Assembly (NCBI RefSeq): GCF_004118285.1
Contig: NZ_SDHY01000002.1
Span: 248,001 to 312,000, forward strand
DNA from: Aquirufa rosea
GTDB lineage: Bacteria; Bacteroidota; Bacteroidia; Cytophagales; Spirosomataceae
Length of the DNA stretch: 64,000 nucleotides
Direction of reading: 5' to 3'
Shown one piece after another: positions 36,867 through 46,426 of this stretch. A program made the position numbers and the translations under genes. The notes beneath the pieces are model-generated. The model saw only the letters and a list, made by a program, of their open reading frames with translations, did not search any database and was not told where the DNA came from. How positions within the stretch are numbered: position 1 is the first letter of the stretch; every line of letters begins with the position of its first letter.

Positions 36867-37634
36867 ATGTCAGAAGAGGAATCAAACGAAAAATTTGCTG
36901 AAGTTCCATCCACCATTTTGCGTTGTATAGCAGTGGACGATGAAAGTCTGGCTCTCGACTTATTGGAAGATAATATCGCTAAAATTCCATTTCTAAAATT
37001 GGAGGCTCGTTGCCGTAATGCATTTGAAGCCATGGATTATTTGCAAAAATTTCCCGTTGATTTGATTTTTTTGGACATTCAAATGCCAGGATTGACAGGT
37101 GTACAGTTTTTGGAAGGCATGACCCAAAAACCCATGGTAATTTTTGTTACTGCCTACCAGCAATATGCCATAGAGGGATTCAATTTAGATGTGGTGGATT
37201 ATGTATTGAAACCCATTTCTTTTGAACGCTTTCTTAAAGCCACAAATAAGGCTTTGGACTTCTATAAAAGCAAGAAATCATTAGGATTAAATACGGCAGA
37301 TAGTACTAAATTAGAATACATTTTTATACATGCCGATTATTCCTTAATGAAAATCATGCTGGATGATATCCTGTATATAGAGGGCTTAAAAGACTACATC
37401 AAAATACATTTGAAAACTCAAAAATTCCCAGTAGTTTGTCGGATGACCATGAAGTCCATAGAGGAAAAACTACCTTCAAGCGATTTCCTCCGAATCCATA
37501 AATCCTTCATCGTTTCCTTAAAAAAAGTGGAATCCATTCGAAATCAAAAAATAAAAATCGGTGAAAATCATATCCCTTTAAGTGAAAATTACGCGGAGCA
37601 TTTTTACCAAACTATAGGCTATCAAAAACAATAG
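36867..37634 (+). CDS. LytTR-family response regulator
   Basis: This 255-residue regulator has a receiver domain with acidic residues Asp24/Asp25, phospho-acceptor Asp70 (LIFLDIQMPG) and the conserved Lys in VLKPIS, and a C-terminal LytTR DNA-binding domain (about 150-250, with FIHADYSLMKI, DILYIEGLKDYIKIH and FLRIHKSFIVSL). It pairs with the kinase directly upstream. Its targets are unknown. LytTR sites are direct repeats and I did not find one nearby. Confidence 0.93.
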   Translation: MSEEESNEKFAEVPSTILRCIAVDDESLALDLLEDNIAKIPFLKLEARCRNAFEAMDYLQKFPVDLIFLDIQMPGLTGVQFLEGMTQKPMVIFVTAYQQYAIEGFNLDVVDYVLKPISFERFLKATNKALDFYKSKKSLGLNTADSTKLEYIFIHADYSLMKIMLDDILYIEGLKDYIKIHLKTQKFPVVCRMTMKSIEEKLPSSDFLRIHKSFIVSLKKVESIRNQKIKIGENHIPLSENYAEHFYQTIGYQKQ

Positions 37635-37649
37635 CACTTTGACCATGGT

Positions 37650-37690
37650 CATTTTCTGAGCGGAGTAAACCGGGATCCTCAGAAAAAATG
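37650..37690. repeat. Inverted repeat ahead of the flippase gene
   Basis: CATTTTCTGAG (37650-37660) and CTCAGAAAAAATG (37678-37690) are complementary apart from two extra A. It has no T-tract after the 3' arm on the plus strand. It ends directly at the flippase -7 box, so it could be an operator as easily as a weak terminator for the LytTR gene. Confidence 0.5.
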
Positions 37691-37698
37691 TAACTTTG
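37691..37698 (+). promoter_or_regulatory. -7 box of the flippase gene
   Basis: TAACTTTG fits TAnnTTTG and lies 20 nt before the ATG at 37719. No TTTG is found at the -33 position, which is occupied by the inverted repeat. Confidence 0.5.
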
Positions 37699-37718
37699 GT
37701 TTTTGGTAACATCAACCT

Positions 37719-39221
37719 ATGTCCATACTCAAAAAATTAGCTGGCGAAACGCTTTCCTATGGATTCAGTACTATCCTGGGGCGCTCCCTCAACTTTTTAT
37801 TGGTATTCGTACACACTTGGGCATTTTTACCAGCAGAGTTAGGTATCAATGTAAAGCTATATGGTTACATGGCCATTGCCAATATTATATATACCTATGG
37901 CATGGAAACCGCCTATTTCCGCTTTGCCAAAGAGGCACATCAAAAGTATTACAACATCATCCTTTCTGCTATTATTCTAAGTTCTGGCCTGTTTACCTTG
38001 ATTTTGTTTCTATTTTCAGACCCCTTGATGGCACAGCTGGGTTATGCAGGGAAAGGCGTATTTTTGAAGTGGTTGGCTTTGATTTTGGCTATTGATGCCA
38101 TCACAGCCATTCCTTTTGCTCGTTTACGACTGGAACAAAAAATCAAAAAATTTGTCTTGGCAAAAATCATTTCCATCTTGATTAATGTTGGCCTCAATTT
38201 GTTTTTCCTTGTGGGATTAAAACCGCTACATGATGGCCTTTGGGGAGCTAATTGGCCTCATTTCCTTCATGATTTATACGATCCTTCCATTGGAGCGGGT
38301 TACATTTTTTTAGCCAACTTATTAGCCAATGCTAGTTTGTTTTATTGGCTAGGTGCTGAATTCAAATCCTTCCAATGGGAATGGAGTTGGGCGGAATTTA
38401 AATCACTTTGGATTTACTCCTACCCCATAATGTTCATGAGTTTGGCCGCCATGTTTAATGTAATGTTTGATCGATTATTATTAGAAGAATATTTACCAGA
38501 AGGGTTTTACCCAGGTCAAAGTTCCCAAGATGCTTTGGGTATCTATGGCAATTGCTACAAGCTTTCGGTATTTATGAGTTTGGCGATTCAAGCATTCAAA
38601 TATTCAGCAGAGCCCTTTTTCTTAGGACAAAAGAATAGCAGTAACAGTAAGGAAAATTTAGCCTTGGTAACTCATTGGTTTGTCATTGTATGTACCTTTC
38701 TTTGGGTAGGTGTTTCTTCTAATTTATTTTGGATTCAACAATTATTTTTGAAGAGAGCAATCTATTGGGAGGGTATCGGTGTAGTTCCCATTTTATTGTT
38801 AGCCAACCTCCTTTTGGGAATTTATTACACTCAGTCTGTCTGGTTTAAGCAAACCAATAAAACCTATATGGGCACTATAATTACTCTGGTAGGACTAACT
38901 GTTACGATATTGGGGAATATCATTTGGATACCCGTATACGGATACATGGCTTGTGCATGGTCGTTTCTCTTGTCGAGCGCTATCATGACCTTAATGTGTT
39001 ATTGGGGCGGACAAATTTATGACCCAACCCCCTACCGATGGAAAGAGATGCTCTTATACTTAGTGCTAGGGGCTTTAGCGATCATTTCTGGACGATTATT
39101 GGTGGATATACGAATTCCTAAACTACTTAGTCAGAATGTGGGCTTATTGTTGCTTTTGCTATTTATGATGCTCAAAGAATTAGACTGGAAAGGCGGAAAA
39201 CCCAGTATTAAAATCAATTAA
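37719..39221 (+). CDS. Polysaccharide/lipid-linked oligosaccharide flippase (MOP superfamily)
   Basis: This 500-residue membrane protein has about fourteen hydrophobic segments and the Wzx-like opening LAGETLSYGFSTILGRSLNFLL. It belongs to the MATE/Wzx (MOP) superfamily that moves undecaprenyl-linked glycans across the inner membrane. The YFRFAKEAHQKYY loop is a common feature of the Bacteroidota subfamily. It stands apart from any glycosyltransferase cluster, so its cargo is open. The coiled-coil, zapA and rny genes follow within 15 nt, so co-transcription is likely. Confidence 0.85.
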   Translation: MSILKKLAGETLSYGFSTILGRSLNFLLVFVHTWAFLPAELGINVKLYGYMAIANIIYTYGMETAYFRFAKEAHQKYYNIILSAIILSSGLFTLILFLFSDPLMAQLGYAGKGVFLKWLALILAIDAITAIPFARLRLEQKIKKFVLAKIISILINVGLNLFFLVGLKPLHDGLWGANWPHFLHDLYDPSIGAGYIFLANLLANASLFYWLGAEFKSFQWEWSWAEFKSLWIYSYPIMFMSLAAMFNVMFDRLLLEEYLPEGFYPGQSSQDALGIYGNCYKLSVFMSLAIQAFKYSAEPFFLGQKNSSNSKENLALVTHWFVIVCTFLWVGVSSNLFWIQQLFLKRAIYWEGIGVVPILLLANLLLGIYYTQSVWFKQTNKTYMGTIITLVGLTVTILGNIIWIPVYGYMACAWSFLLSSAIMTLMCYWGGQIYDPTPYRWKEMLLYLVLGALAIISGRLLVDIRIPKLLSQNVGLLLLLLFMMLKELDWKGGKPSIKIN

Positions 39222-39235
39222 TATTCTCCTACCTC

Positions 39236-39565
39236 ATGAAGCAGGACATTAAAATGCAGTACTTGAGCCTCCGACTAAAAATTAGTCAGATGTTAACTCG
39301 TTTGCAGGAAAATGAAGGCACGATTCATGATTTACAAAGGCAATTACAGACTGCTCAGGAAAAGTTAGATTGTAAAACAGAAGAGCTAGCTAAGGCCCAA
39401 CGTCGCCTAAAAGAATTGGAGAAAAACTTTAAAAAATCAGATAAAATTGTTAAAATTGTAGTTAATACAGATAACACAGCGGTCCCGACTGCTGAATTGA
39501 AGGAAAAGTTAGAAGAATATATCGTAAAAATAGATCAGTGTATTGAGCAATTGCGTCAACCATGA
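39236..39565 (+). CDS. Small coiled-coil protein upstream of zapA
   Basis: This 109-residue protein is almost wholly a charged coiled coil (about residues 8-70 and 85-107), rich in Leu, Gln, Glu and Lys, without signal peptide or membrane segment. Its stop overlaps the zapA start by 4 nt (ATGA). By size, position and composition it could act like ZapB, a coiled-coil partner of the Z-ring, but no clear homology is seen. Confidence 0.7.
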   Translation: MKQDIKMQYLSLRLKISQMLTRLQENEGTIHDLQRQLQTAQEKLDCKTEELAKAQRRLKELEKNFKKSDKIVKIVVNTDNTAVPTAELKEKLEEYIVKIDQCIEQLRQP

Positions 39566-39852
39566 GCCAAAACCTACCGTGTAATCTTATTTTGGGTATT
39601 CAAACCATCGCCATGAAGGTTGATCCATTGGAAGAGGCATGTGTACGAAACGCAGCCAATTTGGTTAACAAATTAGTAAAATACTATGAACAACAGACCA
39701 ATAGTTCAGACCCCAATGCTGTCATGGCTTTGGTTGCTTTGGATTTAGCCATGTGTGGCTTAAAATTTGATGAACAGCAGCGTTCATTAGAATCCAAGGT
39801 ACTGAATGAAAACAAGCAATTGTTAGAATTGACTGATTTTTACGCCTTGTAA
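39562..39852 (+). CDS. zapA: Cell division protein ZapA
   Basis: This 96-residue protein bundles FtsZ filaments. The pattern CNLILGIQTIAMKVDPLEEACVRNAANLVN at the N-terminus (a small beta/alpha head) and the C-terminal coiled coil fit ZapA, and ALVALDLAM is the conserved helix segment. Overlap with the upstream coiled-coil gene and the rny gene just downstream form a common Bacteroidota gene order. Confidence 0.85.
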   Translation: MSQNLPCNLILGIQTIAMKVDPLEEACVRNAANLVNKLVKYYEQQTNSSDPNAVMALVALDLAMCGLKFDEQQRSLESKVLNENKQLLELTDFYAL

Positions 39853-39910
39853 TCCCACTTTTTCTTGATTCAGTCAGAACGGAGCCAACGTATAAAAAAC
39901 CAAAGGTTCC

Positions 39911-41488
39911 ATGATATTAGAAATAATGATAGCCATCGTCTGTTTAGCAGGTGGCGTATTTACTGGAAAAGTTTTCTTTTCTAAAGTGAATAAAAACATA
40001 GAGGAAGATGCCAAAAGGAAGGCGGATGATATCCTCAAAAATGCAGAAATCGCTGCAGAAAATCTCAAAAAAGACCGTATGTTGGAAGCCAAGGAAAATT
40101 TCCTTCGCTTAAGAGCTGAATTTGAGGAAGATACTCAGGGTAAAAAAGCTATTTTGGTTGAAAATGAGCAAAAATTGCGTGAAAAAGAGCGTCAATTAAA
40201 TCAACAACAAGAACAACAAAGACAAGCAGAGCAGGAATTGAATTCTCAAAAACAAAGTTTGCAATCCAAAGAAGACAATTACCGCAAAAAACTAGAGGAT
40301 GTTGAGAAAAAACGTCAAGAGGCCGAGGCCATGTTGGCCACACAAATCAGTCAGCTCGAAAAAATTGCTGGGCTTTCTGCGGATGAGGCTCGTCAACAAA
40401 TCATGGATGCTTTAAAAGCGGAAGCTGAAAGTAAAGCAAGTTCATTGGTAAAACAAGCGATAGAAGAAGCGAAATTAACCGCTACCAAGGAAGCCAAAAA
40501 AGTGGTTATTGAAACTATCCAACGAACTGCGGCAGAGAATGCCATTGAAAACTGCGTATCAGTATTCAATATTGAATCAGACGATGTCAAAGGAAAAATC
40601 ATTGGTCGTGAAGGTAGAAATATCCGTGCGCTGGAAGCCGCTACTGGAGTTGAATTCATAGTAGATGATACTCCAGAAGCCATCATTATTTCTGGTTTTG
40701 ATCCTGTTAGAAGAGAGATTGCCCGTTTATCCTTACACCGTTTGGTACAGGACGGACGTATCCACCCAGCTCGAATTGAAGAGGTGGTCAACAAAACCAA
40801 GAAAAATATTGAAGATGAAATTATAGAAATCGGAGAAAAGACGGTCATTGATTTAGGCATTCATGGATTACACCCTGAGTTAATCAAGATGATTGGTCGT
40901 ATGCGTTTCAGATCTTCATATGGTCAAAACCTTTTACAACACTCCCGTGAGGTAGCAAAACTTTGTGCTACCATGGCAGCTGAACTAGGATTAAATGCTA
41001 AGTTGGCCAAGCGTGCTGGTTTATTGCACGATATTGGTAAAGTTTGGCATGAGGAGCCGGAGTTACCACACGCTTTATTGGGTATGGAACTGGCTCAAAA
41101 ATACAAGGAACATCCTGAGGTATGTAATGCCATCGGTGCTCACCACGATGAGATTGAGATGACTTCAATGATCTCCCCTATCATCCAAGTTTGCGATGCC
41201 ATTTCTGGCTCTAGACCAGGAGCTAGACGTGAGATGATGGAGTCTTACATGAAGCGCTTACGTGATTTAGAAGCACTAGCTACTTCATTTGATGGTGTAC
41301 AAAAATGCTATGCCATCCAAGCTGGACGTGAGTTACGAATCATGGTGGATTCAGAAAGTGTAACTGATGAAAAAGCATCCAATTTATCTTTCGATATCTC
41401 ACAAAAAATTGAGAAAGAAATGCAATATCCAGGTCAGATTAAAGTTACGGTAATTCGCGAAATGCGTGCCGTGAATTTCGCTAAATAA
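39911..41488 (+). CDS. rny: Ribonuclease Y
   Basis: RNase Y is a membrane-anchored endoribonuclease that starts mRNA decay. The 525-residue product has an N-terminal membrane helix (about 2-22), a long coiled coil (about 25-190), a KH RNA-binding domain ([19 protein letters not shown], near 215-260) and an HD domain with [11 protein letters not shown] and GLLHDIGK carrying the catalytic His-Asp. Length matches the family. It closes the flippase-zapA-rny run. Confidence 0.97.
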   Translation: MILEIMIAIVCLAGGVFTGKVFFSKVNKNIEEDAKRKADDILKNAEIAAENLKKDRMLEAKENFLRLRAEFEEDTQGKKAILVENEQKLREKERQLNQQQEQQRQAEQELNSQKQSLQSKEDNYRKKLEDVEKKRQEAEAMLATQISQLEKIAGLSADEARQQIMDALKAEAESKASSLVKQAIEEAKLTATKEAKKVVIETIQRTAAENAIENCVSVFNIESDDVKGKIIGREGRNIRALEAATGVEFIVDDTPEAIIISGFDPVRREIARLSLHRLVQDGRIHPARIEEVVNKTKKNIEDEIIEIGEKTVIDLGIHGLHPELIKMIGRMRFRSSYGQNLLQHSREVAKLCATMAAELGLNAKLAKRAGLLHDIGKVWHEEPELPHALLGMELAQKYKEHPEVCNAIGAHHDEIEMTSMISPIIQVCDAISGSRPGARREMMESYMKRLRDLEALATSFDGVQKCYAIQAGRELRIMVDSESVTDEKASNLSFDISQKIEKEMQYPGQIKVTVIREMRAVNFAK

Positions 41489-41570
41489 TCTAGAACTTGA
41501 TTATTTGAAAGAGTTATCAAGTAGTAGAAACTTACAGTGGCTAGAATCAGCTATTTTCACTAAATTTTCC

Positions 41571-41603
41571 AACGCTGTCAAGGTTTAAAACCTTGACAGC
41601 GTT
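41571..41603. repeat. Perfect 16-bp-arm palindrome (REP-like)
   Basis: AACGCTGTCAAGGTTT (41571-41586) is followed by one centre base and its exact complement (41588-41603). It lies between rny and the GNAT gene. It has no long T-tract, so it is not a typical intrinsic terminator. It shares a TGTCAA/TTGACA core with the palindrome at 1031-1063. Confidence 0.75.
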
Positions 41604-41629
41604 ACATTTTTCACCACAATCATATTTTC

Positions 41630-42058
41630 ATGGAAATCCGTAGTCCAGAGAATCCAGAGGAATGGGAAGCCTATTTTCAGCTTCGTTTCACGGTTCTACG
41701 CGAACCTTGGAATCAACCAGCTGGTTCAGAACACTTAGCTGACGATTCCGAGGCCATCCATGTCATGGCTATTGAAAATAAACAGGTAATAGGAGCTGCA
41801 CGAATGCATCAATCCAAGGCTGGACAGGGACAAGTAAGATGTGTGGCTGTAGATGAAGCCCACCAAGGGCGAGGAATAGGAAAATTACTAATGCAAAACC
41901 TAGAACAGCAAGCGAAAGCACTATACTGGAAAGAAATTATATTAGAGGCTAGAGAAAATGCAGTCCCTTTTTATCAAAGTTTAGGATACCGCATCGAAAA
42001 AGAATCCTATCTTTTATTTGGTAGCATTCAGCATTTTACCATGAAAAAAAAACTATAA
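41630..42058 (+). CDS. GNAT family N-acetyltransferase
   Basis: This 142-residue protein is a single GNAT domain. The acetyl-CoA pyrophosphate-binding motif is VRCVAVDEAHQGRGIGKLLM (about 73-92), preceded by AIENKQVIGAARM and followed by the C-terminal NAVPFYQSLGYRI. The acceptor is unknown. It is probably a single-gene unit, with a palindrome upstream and a terminator downstream. Confidence 0.9.
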   Translation: MEIRSPENPEEWEAYFQLRFTVLREPWNQPAGSEHLADDSEAIHVMAIENKQVIGAARMHQSKAGQGQVRCVAVDEAHQGRGIGKLLMQNLEQQAKALYWKEIILEARENAVPFYQSLGYRIEKESYLLFGSIQHFTMKKKL

Positions 42059-42087
42059 ACTAGTGCTAGACACACCCCTATAAAAAT

Positions 42088-42117
42088 AAATGGGCAGAGA
42101 TAAATCTCTGCCCATTT
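42088..42117. terminator. Bidirectional terminator between GNAT gene and bioB
   Basis: AAATGGGCAGAGA (42088-42100) and TCTCTGCCCATTT (42105-42117) form a 13-bp perfect stem with a TAAA loop between converging genes. Confidence 0.88.
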
Positions 42118-42133
42118 AAGCTTTAAAGATAGA

Positions 42134-43153
42134 TTAATGCTTATGTTCTAGCCCCTGTGCACTAGGAATTTGATTGAATTCAATACCTTGCTTTTTAGCA
42201 TCCTTAAATGCCTCTTTAGGCTTAATATTCAATATTTGAAATAACTCAGCATCCGATTTAGCATCTGGATTAGGCGTAGTTAACAACACATCTCCTGAAA
42301 AAATCGAATTCGCACCCGCCATAAAACAAAAGGCTTGACCTTCGTAATTTAATTCCAAACGACCTGCTGATAAACGCACTGCCGACTTAGGCATCATTAT
42401 TCTGGCGGTAGCAATCACACGAACCAATTCCCAAACAGATGCTGTTTTTTGATTCTCAAATGGAGTTCCCTCAACAGGCACCAAATTGTTTACTGGCACA
42501 GACTCTGGATGCTCTGGCAAATTGGCTAGAGTCAATAACATGCCAATTCTATCATCCACACTTTCTCCCATACCAATAATTCCACCCGAGCAAACAGAAA
42601 TATTTGCTTTCCGCACATTGCCTAAGGTCTCTAAACGATCATCATAGGTACGCGTGGAAACCACATCATCATAATATTCCTCACTCGTATCAATATTGTG
42701 ATTATAGGCATACAAACCCGCCTCTTTAAGGCGCTCGGCTTGTTGCTCCGTCAACATACCAAGGGTACAACAAACCTCCATACCTAGGGAGTTAACCCCC
42801 TTCACCATATCCAAGACTTTATCAAAATCAGAATTATCGCGTACCTCTCTCCAAGCTGCACCCATACAAAATCGAGAACTTCCATTTTCTTTGGCTCTCA
42901 ATGCTGCTTCTATTACCTCTTGATAAGGTAATAATTTATGAACCTTCACATTGGTATGATATCTAGCTGCTTGAGAACAATAGGAACAATCTTCTGGACA
43001 ACCACCTGTTTTAATGGACAACAAAGTGCTGATTTGTACCTCATTGGGATCATGGTATTGACGATGTACCGTGGCAGCTTGATAAACCAAGTCTAAAAAC
43101 GGTTGATTAAAAATCGCCTCCACCTCAGCACGAGTCCAATTATTACGAATCAT
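42134..43153 (-). CDS. bioB: Biotin synthase
   Basis: BioB is the radical-SAM enzyme that inserts sulfur into dethiobiotin. The 339-residue protein has the cluster motif [12 protein letters not shown] (Cys52, Cys56, Cys59), the second-cluster region with Cys residues near FCMGAAWR and EVCCTLGM, and the C-terminal [25 protein letters not shown] segment. No other biotin gene is adjacent. Start is a clear ATG 16 nt past a -7 box. Confidence 0.97.
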   Translation of the reverse strand: MIRNNWTRAEVEAIFNQPFLDLVYQAATVHRQYHDPNEVQISTLLSIKTGGCPEDCSYCSQAARYHTNVKVHKLLPYQEVIEAALRAKENGSSRFCMGAAWREVRDNSDFDKVLDMVKGVNSLGMEVCCTLGMLTEQQAERLKEAGLYAYNHNIDTSEEYYDDVVSTRTYDDRLETLGNVRKANISVCSGGIIGMGESVDDRIGMLLTLANLPEHPESVPVNNLVPVEGTPFENQKTASVWELVRVIATARIMMPKSAVRLSAGRLELNYEGQAFCFMAGANSIFSGDVLLTTPNPDAKSDAELFQILNIKPKEAFKDAKKQGIEFNQIPSAQGLEHKH

Positions 43154-43168
43154 ATTTTAAATTTTTAC

Positions 43169-43176
43169 CAAAGATA
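43169..43176 (-). promoter_or_regulatory. -7 box of bioB
   Basis: On the minus strand TATCTTTG (complement of 43169-43176) fits TAnnTTTG. Transcription would start near 43163, leaving a leader of about 10 nt. No biotin-repressor palindrome is visible. Confidence 0.5.
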
Positions 43177-43202
43177 CTTTGAAAATCTTTTACCACGAAA
43201 CA

Positions 43203-44984
43203 CTAATCCAATTCCATCATGTAAGGCATCATAGCCAAAAAGCCTTCTCTCTTTTTGATGCGGTCCAATTCAAAGATTGATTTAGCCCAAGGGATATTGG
43301 ATTGGGCCCAACGTAATTCCATACTTTCAGAAGAGGTAGCTGATTCCAGAAGTGTATCAAAAAAAGACTTTGCCTTTGGGTAAACCGCTACTTTATAGTC
43401 ACCATCTTTCAACTTAGATTTTTGAGCAGCTATGGCAATAGCCTTATCCAATCCTCCCAACTCATCTACTAATCCATTCTTTTGGGCTTGCTCCCCCGTC
43501 CAAACTCTTCCTCCCGCCAATGATTTTAATTTTTCAACCGACATTTTTCTGCCCTCAGCAGCCTTGGTCGTAAAACTCTCATAGCCCTTATTGACCATAT
43601 TTTGAATAATCGACTTCTCGAAATCGGTTAATTGACCTGCAGAATTTAAAAAATGTGAATGCTCATGGGTACTCACATGATCTTGGGTAATACCAAGTTT
43701 ATTTTTAAAGAAATTATCCAAATTTAACCATTGAGCAAATATGCCAATGGAACCAGTTATCGTAGTTGGCTGTGCCACAATCACATCTGCCCCCATAGCC
43801 ATATAGTAACCCCCGGAAGCAGCATAATTAGACATAGAAGCAATGACAGGCTTCACTTTTTTGGCCAATAAAATCTCTCGCCACATAATATCCGATGCCA
43901 AAGATGATCCTCCTGGGGAATCAATTCGTAAAACAATAGCCTTTACAGAACTATTGTCCCTTAATTTCCTAAGTTCTTTTACAAAATCATCCGAGCCAAT
44001 TGAGCCTTCTCCCCCTCTAGTACCAACAATTTCACCTTCTGCCACCAAAATAGCTATTTTCTTCGTTCCTTCTACCTCTGGGATGGGATTTTTTGCGTGT
44101 AAATAATCCGTTAATTTGACCAAAGATAATTTTTCTTTATCCCCAATCTTTATTGATTTTTTCAATAAGGACTCAAATTGATCCCAATAACCCAATTTCA
44201 ACATACCTAGCTTTTCCGCTTTTTGAGGATTCATGGCTTGAAGACTATCCGCAATTCGATCCAATTTAGGAATGGACAAGCCCTTACTGAGGGATATTTT
44301 ATTAAATACTACATGATTGATGGATCGAATAAATGATAAGGTTTGTTCCTTATTTTCAGGACTCATATCTTCTCGAATAAATGGCTCCACTGCCGACTTA
44401 TACGTTCCCACGCGAAATACCAAAGGTTCGATTTCCAGTTTATCAAATGCCTTTTTGTAAAACATATATTGAACTGAAATACCATTAAAATCCAATAATC
44501 CTGATGGATTCAAGTAGACTTGATTGGCAACAGAAGCTAAATAATATGCCTTTTCTGAGTAAGAATTGGAATAGGCATAAACAAATTTCCCAGACTTCTT
44601 AAACTTCTCTAAAGCGTCCCTAATTTCAGACAGCTGGGCATATCCTGCCATTGGGAAGCTTATATCCAAATAGATACCTTTGATTTTATCGTCCACGCGA
44701 GCTCTCTCCAAGGCCGAAATGATTTGAATTAAACCTACCTTTTCGGTACTTGAAAAAAAAGGATTAGGTATTTCTGCGAAGGGATTATCCTCATCCGAGG
44801 CATTTTCTGCCATGGGGCGATTCAAGTCCAATTTCAAAATGGAGTTTTCCTTTACCTCATAAACGGAATCAGATGAACTCATAGCCGAACCCACTCCTAC
44901 TAGTAAAATGATGCTTACTAGAAGAAACAAAAACATGCCAACTATGGTCGCTAGTGTGTATTTAACAAATTGCCACATATACAT
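43203..44984 (-). CDS. sppA: Signal peptide peptidase SppA, 67-kDa type
   Basis: SppA degrades leftover signal peptides in the membrane. The 593-residue protein has one N-terminal membrane helix (about 8-33) and two tandem ClpP-like halves. The Ser/Lys dyad is visible as Lys196 in RVGTYKSAVEPF and Ser390 in SNYAASGGYYMA, the same arrangement as the long E. coli enzyme. It lies in the same direction as bioB but 49 nt away, with a bioB -7 box in the gap. Confidence 0.95.
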   Translation of the reverse strand: MYMWQFVKYTLATIVGMFLFLLVSIILLVGVGSAMSSSDSVYEVKENSILKLDLNRPMAENASDEDNPFAEIPNPFFSSTEKVGLIQIISALERARVDDKIKGIYLDISFPMAGYAQLSEIRDALEKFKKSGKFVYAYSNSYSEKAYYLASVANQVYLNPSGLLDFNGISVQYMFYKKAFDKLEIEPLVFRVGTYKSAVEPFIREDMSPENKEQTLSFIRSINHVVFNKISLSKGLSIPKLDRIADSLQAMNPQKAEKLGMLKLGYWDQFESLLKKSIKIGDKEKLSLVKLTDYLHAKNPIPEVEGTKKIAILVAEGEIVGTRGGEGSIGSDDFVKELRKLRDNSSVKAIVLRIDSPGGSSLASDIMWREILLAKKVKPVIASMSNYAASGGYYMAMGADVIVAQPTTITGSIGIFAQWLNLDNFFKNKLGITQDHVSTHEHSHFLNSAGQLTDFEKSIIQNMVNKGYESFTTKAAEGRKMSVEKLKSLAGGRVWTGEQAQKNGLVDELGGLDKAIAIAAQKSKLKDGDYKVAVYPKAKSFFDTLLESATSSESMELRWAQSNIPWAKSIFELDRIKKREGFLAMMPYMMELD

Positions 44985-45074
44985 TTGAATTTACTTGCGA
45001 ATTTGATGTCATTACTTAACAATCCATCACAAAATATGTTCAAAGGAAAATTCCAACAAACAACGGAGAAATGT

Positions 45075-45692
45075 CTATCCGAAATTTTTACGGTAATCTT
45101 CTCTTGATTGCTTAATCACTTCATGTGCCACTTCTCGGCCATATACATCGTCGATGTCCACTGCCAATGAACTCGTTTCCCCTGGCAACATTTTATAAGT
45201 CCAAAAATAATGCCTAATTCTTTGAACAATATCTTTGGGAGCCTCAGAAATATCTCTCCACTTACCGTAAATAGGATCATCTTTCAATACCGCAATGATC
45301 TTATCATCTGCTTCACCCTTATCAATCATACGTATTCCACCAATAGGAATGGCTTGACATAAAATATCGCCATGAGTAATAGCTCTCTCAGACAGGACAC
45401 AAATATCTAATGGGTCACCGTCTCCTTGTAAAATTTCCTTTCCAGAATATTTCCTTGCTAACTCAGCAATGCCTTCCGCGCAATAAGTTTGAGGTAAAAA
45501 GCCGTATAAGGCAGGAACAATATTGGAAAACTTTTGAGGACGATCAATCTTCAAATAGCCTGTTTGCTTATCAATTTCATATTTAACGGTATCCGTAGGC
45601 ACAATTTCAATAAAAGCCGTCACCAATTCTGGCATTTGATCTCCGATTTGAATTCCATGCCATGGGTGGGCTTTAAAGAAGTTTCTATTCAT
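45075..45692 (-). CDS. ppa: Inorganic pyrophosphatase, family I
   Basis: This 205-residue soluble enzyme hydrolyses pyrophosphate to drive biosynthesis. Family I signs are YGFLPQTYC, the metal-binding GDGDPLDICVLSE (three Asp), GGIRMIDKGEADDKIIAVLKDD and the Lys-rich C-terminal part. Length is slightly above the 175 of E. coli, as in other Bacteroidota and eukaryotic-like forms. Confidence 0.94.
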   Translation of the reverse strand: MNRNFFKAHPWHGIQIGDQMPELVTAFIEIVPTDTVKYEIDKQTGYLKIDRPQKFSNIVPALYGFLPQTYCAEGIAELARKYSGKEILQGDGDPLDICVLSERAITHGDILCQAIPIGGIRMIDKGEADDKIIAVLKDDPIYGKWRDISEAPKDIVQRIRHYFWTYKMLPGETSSLAVDIDDVYGREVAHEVIKQSREDYRKNFG

Positions 45693-45847
45693 GATATTTT
45701 TCTGGGTTAAATTGCTACTCAGGTTTTAATCCTGCTAAATTACAAAAAATATACTGAAATCAGCCCTGCTAAGTCCTTTCTAAGCTCAGCCATTTAGCAA
45801 GCATTCCATTTAATTTAGTTAAATTCGTAGTTTGAATTCCATTGATT

Positions 45848-46420
45848 ATGATTTATCCCATCATACCTTACGGTGATCCTGTCTTAAGGAAAGTGGCCAA
45901 GGACATTGAACCTGGCAGTATTGATTTAATCACCTTGGCAGATGATATGTTTGAAACCATGTATGCTGCTAGTGGTGTAGGATTAGCTGCACCTCAAATA
46001 GGTAAAGACATTCGATTGTTCGTCGTGGACGGCCGCCCTATGAATGAAGGTGAAGAGGATGAAGATATAGACACCTCGCTCATTGATTTTAAAAAGGTTT
46101 TTGTCAACCCTACTATCATCGAAGAAACCGGGGAAGAATGGGGATTTGAAGAAGGATGCCTTTCCATCCCTGGAATTCGAGGTGAAGTTTGGCGGCCAGA
46201 ATATGTGAAAATTCATTATTTCACCGAGAATTGGGAAGAGAAAGAGGAGGTATTCGAAGGCCTTGCCGCTCGAATTATTCAACATGAATATGACCATATC
46301 GAAGGCATTCTATTCACCGATCATTTGAATGTGGTTAAAAAACGATTGATTAAAAATAAATTGACTGATATCACCCGCGGAAAAGTTTCTGTGGATTACA
46401 AAATGAAATTCCCTAGGTAA
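45848..46420 (+). CDS. def: Peptide deformylase
   Basis: This metalloenzyme removes the formyl group from nascent proteins. The 190-residue product has all three motifs: GVGLAAPQIG, EEGCLSIPG (metal Cys) and QHEYDHIEG (metal His pair and catalytic Glu). I prefer the ATG at 45848 over a TTG two codons upstream. pheT starts 6 nt after its stop, so the two form an operon. Its functional partner fmt is at 61120-62037. Confidence 0.96.
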   Translation: MIYPIIPYGDPVLRKVAKDIEPGSIDLITLADDMFETMYAASGVGLAAPQIGKDIRLFVVDGRPMNEGEEDEDIDTSLIDFKKVFVNPTIIEETGEEWGFEEGCLSIPGIRGEVWRPEYVKIHYFTENWEEKEEVFEGLAARIIQHEYDHIEGILFTDHLNVVKKRLIKNKLTDITRGKVSVDYKMKFPR

Positions 46421-46426
46421 TCAAAT

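Noticed and set aside
37703-38095. 130-codon plus-strand frame overlapping the flippase start
   Set aside because: It lies out of frame within a clear 500-residue flippase and lacks a sensible protein pattern.
40393-40860. 155-codon minus-strand frame inside rny
   Set aside because: Shadow of the conserved coiled-coil and KH region of RNase Y.
42060-43202. Biotin operator near bioB
   Set aside because: Only a -7 box and a terminator are seen; no long BirA-type dyad is present.
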